Part shown: one piece after another, positions 6,761-11,087 of the stretch
Position numbering within the stretch: the first letter of the stretch is position 1
Layout: every line of letters starts with the position of its first letter
From: Treponema sp.
GTDB taxonomy: Bacteria; Spirochaetota; Spirochaetia; Treponematales; Breznakiellaceae
Assembly (NCBI GenBank): GCA_031289935.1
Contig: JAITON010000158.1
Span: 1-11,087 of the forward strand
Reading direction: 5' to 3'
Length of the DNA stretch: 11,087 nucleotides
Translations under genes and position numbers: made by a program
The notes under the pieces: generated by a model
Databases searched by the model: none
Told to the model about the DNA's origin: nothing
What the model saw: only the letters and a program-made list of their open reading frames with translations

Positions 6761-6780
6761 GGAGCGTACGCTAGGGAGCG
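6753..6780 (+). repeat. 14-bp tandem hairpin repeat after the LolA-like gene
   Basis: Two perfect copies of TACGCTAGGGAGCG (6753-6766 and 6767-6780). The first contains the TAG stop codon of the LolA-like gene. ACGCT-AGGG-AGCGT forms a 5-bp stem with a 4-nt loop in the first unit; the second pairs four of the five positions. Unit length and placement match the repeat block upstream of the LolA-like gene, although the sequence differs. Confidence 0.8.
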
Positions 6781-6825
6781 CGCCAGTGAACGTCAAGTTA
6801 ATCGGCGCCTCCTGGGGAGGCAGGT

Positions 6826-7959
6826 ATGGAGGGGAATAAATTTCTGGTAAGCGTTTGTGCGCTTGCCCTAATGGCGATACTGCCGGCGGAGGCCCAGGAC
6901 TTCCAGGTATCAGGACGGCTGGACAGTACGGTGAGCTTCTCGGCGGGAGACGGCGGCAGCGGGGGAGCGGACTTCTCCTACGGCCTGGAGGAGTTCGCCA
7001 ACATCCGCTTCCAGACCAGTATCGGCGAGGCGGCACGGTTCTACGGGGCCTTCAACCTGGCTGCTGTTGCGGGGAACGCTACGTATACCGCAGAAGGCGC
7101 TGCGTATACCGCCACCCTGGAACTGGAGCGGCTCTATTTCCGCGTCTACGGCAATGGCTTTGACCTGGATGCGGGTCTTATGCGCCTGGCCCTGGGCTAC
7201 GACCTTGTCTGGGGTCCCCTCGACTTTCTTAACCTGCGGAATCCCCTTTCCCCCGATGCCCGGTCCCAAGGTATCCTGGGGGCCACCCTTTCGATCTACC
7301 CCGGTACCAGCTCCAGGGTCCTCGTCTTTGGGGCCGCTCCCCAAAGCCCCCCGGACCCGCTTGGCGGAGGCTTCCTCGCCGGGCTTGCGGGCGAGCTCCA
7401 CGGCGGCTGGGGGAGCCTCCAGGGCCTCTATGCCTATGAAACGCCCCGGGAAACGGCCTCTCCGGCCGGCATCCACCGCTTCGGCATCTCTTTCAAGGGC
7501 GATCTGGTTATCATGGGTATGAGCGCCGAGGCTCTCTACACCTGGAACCCCGGGGAAGACCTGGATCTCCGGGGCCTTGCCGCCGCTGCCGGTCTGGACT
7601 ATAGCTTCAGCGGCGGGGCCTGTACCCTTATGCTGGAGTACCTCTACAGCGGGGAAGGCTCCTCTACGGCGGCCTCATTGCATCTCTCCAACCGGCACTA
7701 TCTCTACGGGTCCTTTTCCTGGCAGATCGATGATTTTACCAGTCTCGGCTTTGCCTGCATGGCGGCTCTGGATGATGGCAGCTTTACCCCGGTTATCAGC
7801 GCCGGCTTCGAGCTCTTCCAGGGCTTCAGCCTGAGCGGTTCCCTGATGCTTCCCCTGGACCGAACCCTCTTTACGGGCAGCGCTGCCCCTGGCGAATGGG
7901 GACCCCAAGCCGCCGGGCGCTTTGCGGCCCTCAGCATCAAGGCCCAGCTCCGCTTCTAG
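6826..7959 (+). CDS. Predicted outer-membrane beta-barrel protein
   Basis: A 377-residue exported protein. The signal peptide ends with the motif AEA at residues 21-23, followed by QDFQVSG. The mature part has the alternating aromatic/small-residue strands of an outer-membrane barrel, for example ARFYGAFNLAAV, LERLYFRVYGNGFDLDAGLMRLALGY, HYLYGSFSWQI and AGFELFQGFSLSGSL. It ends ALSIKAQLRF with a terminal Phe, the usual barrel-assembly signal. GGGGAGG at 6814-6820 fixes the ATG at 6826. I do not recognise a named family. As the last gene of the operon it may be the outer-membrane endpoint or client of the upstream transporter. The Cys at residue 11 lies within the hydrophobic core of the signal peptide and is not a lipobox. 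Confidence 0.82.
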   Translation: MEGNKFLVSVCALALMAILPAEAQDFQVSGRLDSTVSFSAGDGGSGGADFSYGLEEFANIRFQTSIGEAARFYGAFNLAAVAGNATYTAEGAAYTATLELERLYFRVYGNGFDLDAGLMRLALGYDLVWGPLDFLNLRNPLSPDARSQGILGATLSIYPGTSSRVLVFGAAPQSPPDPLGGGFLAGLAGELHGGWGSLQGLYAYETPRETASPAGIHRFGISFKGDLVIMGMSAEALYTWNPGEDLDLRGLAAAAGLDYSFSGGACTLMLEYLYSGEGSSTAASLHLSNRHYLYGSFSWQIDDFTSLGFACMAALDDGSFTPVISAGFELFQGFSLSGSLMLPLDRTLFTGSAAPGEWGPQAAGRFAALSIKAQLRF

Positions 7960-7961
7960 GG

Positions 7962-7977
7962 AGGCTCCGGTGAGCCT
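7962..7977. terminator. Hairpin between convergent genes
   Basis: AGGCTC (7962-7967) and GAGCCT (7972-7977) form a perfect 6-bp stem around a CGGT loop in the 16-bp gap between the barrel gene (plus) and the small membrane protein gene (minus), whose stop codon overlaps the right arm. There is no T tract on either side, so it is at best a weak or factor-assisted bidirectional terminator. Confidence 0.5.
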
Positions 7978-8230
7978 ATTCCGCCGCCGCTGCGGGCTTG
8001 CGGCGGCGGGGCGGGGCCTCATCATCTTCAGCTTCCTCGCTTGCGGCGGCGGGTTCCCGCTTGGCCTTCTTGGGCGGTTTGGGGAGGGTTACCTTGGGGC
8101 CGCGCCGGCGCCGGTTCTCGGCCACAAAGGAGACCAGGCCGATGTAGAACATCGCCACGAGCGCCGCCGCGATGACCTGCCAGCTCGTAATCACCTGGAT
8201 AATGAAACTAAGCAGTTCTTTGAATGACAT
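7976..8230 (-). CDS. Small membrane protein with charged low-complexity tail
   Basis: An 84-residue protein with one hydrophobic helix (about residues 15-36, ITSWQVIAAALVAMFYIGLV). A hydrophilic tail follows, alternating basic and acidic: RRRRGPK, KPPKKAKREP, then SEEAEDDEAPPRRRK and an Ala run. The positively charged flank after the helix suggests a cytoplasmic C-terminus. No family is recognised. The gene begins eight bases after the mscS stop on the same strand, with AAAGGA in the last codons of mscS as a rather distant ribosome site, so the two probably share one transcript. Role unknown; an accessory to the channel is inference. The antisense plus-strand frames here are shadows. Confidence 0.75.
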   Translation of the reverse strand: MSFKELLSFIIQVITSWQVIAAALVAMFYIGLVSFVAENRRRRGPKVTLPKPPKKAKREPAAASEEAEDDEAPPRRRKPAAAAE

Positions 8231-8238
8231 GCCGCAGT

Positions 8239-9078
8239 CTATCCTTTATGACCGGCTTCCGGGGGGATGATGTGCAGATCCCGCTGAGGGAAGGGGATGC
8301 TCAGGCCCGCAGCCTCAATCTTTTCTTTTATCGTGCGCATCTGGTTCCAGTAGATGTCCCAGTAGACCTCTCCCCTGGCCCAGGCCCGGAGCTGGATGGT
8401 TACCCCGCTGTCTCCCAGGGACTGAACCAGGACCTGGGGCGCCGGATCGCTCAGAAAGCGTGTCTCTTGGGCGATGATCTCCCGCATCACCCCAAAGGCC
8501 GTATCGATGGAGTCGGTGTAGGAGATGCTCACCGACAGGTCCATGCGCCGTTTCCCGTTTCGGGAATAGTTCTTGAGGGGTACGCCCCAGATGCTGGAGT
8601 TGGGGGCCGAGATATAGATCCCGTCGGGGGTCTCCAGGATCGTGGTAAAGAGGTCGATCTCCCGGACCGTCCCCGAATAGCCGCCGAACTCGATGTAATC
8701 CCCCCGGCGGAAGGCGCGCATGACTACGAGAACGATCCCTGCGGCGATGTTGCTCAGGGTATCCTTGAGGGCCAGACCCACGGCCACTCCCGCAGCCCCC
8801 AGCAGGGCGATGAGGCTGGTGGTGTTCATCCCGAAGATGTCCAGGATCATGATGGCAGAGATCAGGACCACGGTGTACTTGAGGAGCATCCTGAAGAGGC
8901 CTGCCAGGGTATCGTCCACCTTGAGCTTCCCGGACTGAGCCCGGTCGAAGATCTTTTTTATCAGTTTCCAGACCAGCCTGCCCGCGAGGTATACCAGGGC
9001 CCCCTTGAGGAGCTTCCCCCCGATACTGAGGAGGCTGCCGATTTGGGCGTCCCAGAGCCCGATAAGCCAATCTTTCAT
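8239..9078 (-). CDS. mscS: MscS-family small-conductance mechanosensitive channel
   Basis: A 279-residue channel close in length to E. coli MscS (286). Three membrane helices are visible (about residues 14-39, 63-82, 88-121). The pore helix has the Gly/Ala packing pattern GAAGVAVGLALKDTLSNIAAG and is followed by RAFRRGDYIEFGG, the start of the beta domain. The middle domain (SGTVREIDLFTTILETPDG, IYISAPNSSIWG, LKNYSRNGKRRMDL) and the C-terminal alpha/beta domain ending in IPFPQRDLHI are all present. It releases solutes when membrane tension rises on osmotic downshock. The ATG has no good ribosome site but lies six bases after a strong -10 box, suggesting a leaderless transcript. The 326-codon plus-strand frame opposite is a shadow. 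Confidence 0.96.
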   Translation of the reverse strand: MKDWLIGLWDAQIGSLLSIGGKLLKGALVYLAGRLVWKLIKKIFDRAQSGKLKVDDTLAGLFRMLLKYTVVLISAIMILDIFGMNTTSLIALLGAAGVAVGLALKDTLSNIAAGIVLVVMRAFRRGDYIEFGGYSGTVREIDLFTTILETPDGIYISAPNSSIWGVPLKNYSRNGKRRMDLSVSISYTDSIDTAFGVMREIIAQETRFLSDPAPQVLVQSLGDSGVTIQLRAWARGEVYWDIYWNQMRTIKEKIEAAGLSIPFPQRDLHIIPPEAGHKG

Positions 9079-9084
9079 GAATGC

Positions 9085-9113
9085 ATCATACTTTCTTTTA
9101 AATTATTTGTCCA
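9085..9113 (-). promoter_or_regulatory. Sigma-70 promoter of mscS
   Basis: Read on the minus strand, TGGACA (9113-9108) and TATGAT (9090-9085) are separated by exactly 17 bases of AT-rich sequence. The -10 box ends six bases before the mscS ATG at 9078, so the predicted start of transcription falls at or within a base or two of the start codon. Confidence 0.8.
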
Positions 9114-9122
9114 CGCAGCGCC

Positions 9123-9189
9123 GGTGCGGGCGCACCTAGGGTGCGGTGTGCACTCAACAAGGATGCAGGGTATACTCCAACAAGGGTGC
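9123..9189 (+). repeat. Degenerate 22-23-bp repeat and GTGC hairpin upstream of the lipoprotein gene
   Basis: Two imperfect units, 9138-9159 (22 bp) and 9160-9182 (23 bp), and the start of a third (from 9183) share AGGRTGC near their left end and ACTC(C)AACA at their right end. Just before them GGTGC-GGGC-GCACC (9123-9136) can form a 5-bp hairpin. TATACT at 9171-9176 could be a -10 box for the lipoprotein gene, but no matching -35 box is evident. The function is unknown. Confidence 0.5.
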
Positions 9190-9233
9190 GGCGGCGGGCC
9201 GTAACCTGGAGGCGCCATATTGGTTCTATAAAC

Positions 9234-9935
9234 ATGAAGTCTAAGCTATTCCTGGCTATTGTCCTGATTCCCTTGTTTTCCCTTAGTTTGATCGCCAGTC
9301 TGGCCGCCTGTTCGGGCCGGATCAGCGGGGCCCTGGCCTCAGATGGTCAGGCGGAATTCAGCTTGGAAATCTCCCTGGTCAAGAGCCTCGTGCCCATCAT
9401 GGGGAACGCCCTCAACGCCCGGGAGATTGCCCAGTCCTTTGCCGCCGTTCCAGGGGTCGAGTCCGTTAATCTCCGGGAGCTTTCTTCCTCCTCCCTGGAG
9501 GGCTCGGTTAAACTTTCCCGGATCGACCACTTCCTGGCCCTGCCGGTCAGCGCTTCAGGGAAGCAGTTTATCCGCTACGAGGAGGCTGGGCAGGGCCTAT
9601 CCCGCTTGGTGATCAGCCTGGACCGGAGTATCAGTCCCCAAATTGCGGCGCTGCTCTCGGAGGATGTGCGGGACTATCTTTCCGCCCTGATCCCCCCGGC
9701 GGTTACCGGGGAAGACCTAAGCAAGGAGGAATACCTGGCGCTGATTTCTGCTATATATAGCCGCACCATGATGAATGAGATCCGGGACGCCAGGATCAGC
9801 CTGAGCATTGATTTTCCCCGGCCCATACAGCGTATCCAGGGGGGCGCTTACCGGGACCGCCGGGCCGAATTCACCCTTTCTCTGCTGGATCTCCTGGTGC
9901 TGGAGCAGCCCATCACCTGGGAAGTGTCTTGGTAG
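9234..9935 (+). CDS. Predicted lipoprotein of unknown function
   Basis: A 233-residue protein starting MKSKLFLAIVLIPLF. Its type II signal peptide ends in the lipobox LAAC with the lipidated Cys at residue 26. The mature chain is soluble-looking, with no further membrane segment. It contains an ISLVKSLVPIMGNALNAREI helix, a Leu/Ser-rich middle and a C-terminal beta-like region (ARISLSIDFPRPIQRIQGG, AEFTLSLLDLLVL). No family is recognised. The ATG at 9234 is chosen because the lipobox fits it; a longer frame from 9141 would bury the signal peptide. No ribosome site is correctly spaced: GGAGG at 9208-9212 is 21 bases away and would suit only a non-standard ATT at 9219. The initiation mode is therefore unclear. 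The gene diverges from mscS and precedes pyrG, which has its own promoter. Confidence 0.8.
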   Translation: MKSKLFLAIVLIPLFSLSLIASLAACSGRISGALASDGQAEFSLEISLVKSLVPIMGNALNAREIAQSFAAVPGVESVNLRELSSSSLEGSVKLSRIDHFLALPVSASGKQFIRYEEAGQGLSRLVISLDRSISPQIAALLSEDVRDYLSALIPPAVTGEDLSKEEYLALISAIYSRTMMNEIRDARISLSIDFPRPIQRIQGGAYRDRRAEFTLSLLDLLVLEQPITWEVSW

Positions 9936-9955
9936 CCCATCCGGCTCCCCTCCCA

Positions 9956-9985
9956 TTGACAGCTACCCCCTTTTTTCGGGATAAT
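9956..9985 (+). promoter_or_regulatory. Sigma-70 promoter of pyrG
   Basis: TTGACA (9956-9961) and GATAAT (9980-9985) are separated by 18 bp. The -10 box ends eight bases before the pyrG ATG at 9994 and no Shine-Dalgarno sequence is present, so the mRNA is predicted to start at or next to the start codon. A C5T6 run occupies the spacer (9966-9976); its effect is unknown. Confidence 0.75.
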
Positions 9986-9993
9986 AATTACTC

Positions 9994-11087
9994 ATGAACA
10001 AGTTCATCTTTGTCTCCGGCGGCGTCTGTTCCAGTTTAGGCAAGGGGGTGGCGGCCTCCTCCATCGGGGCCCTCTTGGAAGGGCGGGGCCTTAATGTGCG
10101 GATGGTCAAATGCGATCCCTATATCAATGTGGACGCAGGAACCATGAGCCCCTATCAGCATGGCGAGGTCTATGTTACCGACGACGGGGCGGAAACGGAC
10201 CTGGACCTGGGGAACTACGCCCGCTTTACCTCGGGGACCCTCTCTAAGGCCAATTCGGTAACCACAGGCCAGGTATACGATAGTGTGATCCGCAAAGAAC
10301 GGGAGGGCCGTTACCTGGGCCGTTGCGTCCAAGTGATCCCCCATATCACCGATGAGATTAAAGCCCGGATTCTGGCCGTTGCCAAAGAAGACCCCGATAC
10401 CGACATCGTTATCGTGGAAATCGGCGGTACGGTGGGGGACATCGAGTCCATTCCCTTCCTGGAGGCCGCCCGGCAGTTGATCCACGAATCGGGCCGGACC
10501 AATGCCATATCGGTGCACCTGACCCTGATCCCCGAAGTGGCCGGCGGGGAACTCAAGACCAAACCCACCCAGCATTCGGTCAAGGCCATGCAGGAGCAGG
10601 GGATTCAGCCGGACATCCTCATCTGCCGGGCCCCGGTGATGCTCGACGAGCCTACCCGGCGGAAGATCGCCCAGTTCTGTAACATCGAGGGCGCTGCGGT
10701 CTTTACCTCCTATAATATTGATACCACGATCTATGCAATTCCCCTCATCTTCTATAATCAGAAGCTGGATCAGGTGATTTTAGAGAAACTGGGGGTGGCC
10801 AGTCGCCACGCTAACCTCAAGCCTTGGAAGGCCATGATGGACCGCTTCAACGCCCGCCAGGGTAAGGTCCGCATCGGCATTGTGGGCAAGTACATGGAGC
10901 TCCACGACGCCTACAAGTCGGTCTACGAGGCCCTTTTCCACGCCGGCCTGGAGTGCGGGGTGGAAGTGGAACTGGTCAAAATTGATTCCGCCCGTCTGGA
11001 AAAGGCCGAACATGCCGATAATATACTGGGAGCCGCTGGTGAAAATGTGGACGGTATCCTGGTGCCCGGCGGTTTTGGCCAGCGGGG
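9994..11087 (+). CDS. pyrG: CTP synthase, truncated by the window end
   Basis: CTP synthase aminates UTP to CTP using ATP and glutamine-derived ammonia in the cytoplasm, the last step of de novo CTP synthesis. About 364 codons are visible of a protein usually near 530-550 residues. The synthetase domain shows the nucleotide loop SGGVCSSLGKG (residues 8-18; a Cys stands where many homologues have Val), DPYINVDAGTMSP, the metal-binding DDGAETDLDLG (Asp71) and EIGGTVGDIES (Glu142), and the KTKPTQHSV segment. The glutamine amidotransferase domain begins near residue 291 (KVRIGIVGKY) and is cut at ILVPGGFGQRG, before the catalytic Cys. The start matches the family N-terminus. There is no ribosome site, and the promoter ends eight bases before the ATG. 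Confidence 0.98.
   Translation, partial: MNKFIFVSGGVCSSLGKGVAASSIGALLEGRGLNVRMVKCDPYINVDAGTMSPYQHGEVYVTDDGAETDLDLGNYARFTSGTLSKANSVTTGQVYDSVIRKEREGRYLGRCVQVIPHITDEIKARILAVAKEDPDTDIVIVEIGGTVGDIESIPFLEAARQLIHESGRTNAISVHLTLIPEVAGGELKTKPTQHSVKAMQEQGIQPDILICRAPVMLDEPTRRKIAQFCNIEGAAVFTSYNIDTTIYAIPLIFYNQKLDQVILEKLGVASRHANLKPWKAMMDRFNARQGKVRIGIVGKYMELHDAYKSVYEALFHAGLECGVEVELVKIDSARLEKAEHADNILGAAGENVDGILVPGGFGQR

Noticed and set aside
8224..9204. 326-codon plus-strand reading frame
   Set aside because: It lies opposite the well-supported mscS and the small membrane protein gene, and its composition is that of an antisense shadow.

Overview
The window reads as a chromosomal segment of a GC-rich spirochaete, most likely a treponeme or close relative. 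Three things suggest this: a LolA-like periplasmic protein of the kind annotated in treponemes beside FtsX-type permeases, a spirochaete-style lipobox (LAAC) protein, and a complete LolD/FtsX/LolA-like cassette. The assignment is inferred from protein resemblance recalled from memory and was not searched; genus is not claimed.

Layout. Positions 1-128 (minus strand) hold the first 42 codons of an unrecognised gene. Positions 157-408 are a 12-unit, 21-bp tandem repeat with no convincing coding function. Positions 409-694 are non-coding and become AT-rich towards a strong promoter at 695-723. From 732 to 7959 seven genes run on the plus strand with tiny gaps or overlaps: a YtrA-type GntR regulator, an SPFH/stomatin-like membrane protein, a LolD/MacB-class ABC ATPase, two FtsX/LolC-class permeases, a LolA-like secreted protein and a predicted outer-membrane beta-barrel. 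Converging on this operon from the right are a small membrane protein with a charged tail (7976-8230) and an MscS-type mechanosensitive channel (8239-9078), both on the minus strand. Divergent from these is a lipoprotein gene (9234-9935), followed by pyrG (CTP synthase), which runs off the right end.

How the genes work together. The seven-gene operon looks like a self-contained envelope transport machine. The ATPase and two permeases would form an inner-membrane extractor of the Lol/MacB type, the LolA-like protein could be a periplasmic carrier, and the barrel could be the outer-membrane client or endpoint. The SPFH protein may scaffold or control it, and the GntR protein probably represses the operon through TTGTACTA/TAGTACAA sites in its own promoter. 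The substrate is unknown.

Two non-protein patterns stand out. First, three genes that begin transcription units (the regulator, mscS, pyrG) have near-consensus sigma-70 promoters whose -10 box ends only 6-8 nt before the ATG, with no Shine-Dalgarno sequence. This predicts leaderless mRNAs, whereas most operon-internal genes have good Shine-Dalgarno sites. Second, the two spacers flanking the LolA-like gene each hold 14-bp tandem repeats that start at a stop codon and fold into one small hairpin per unit.
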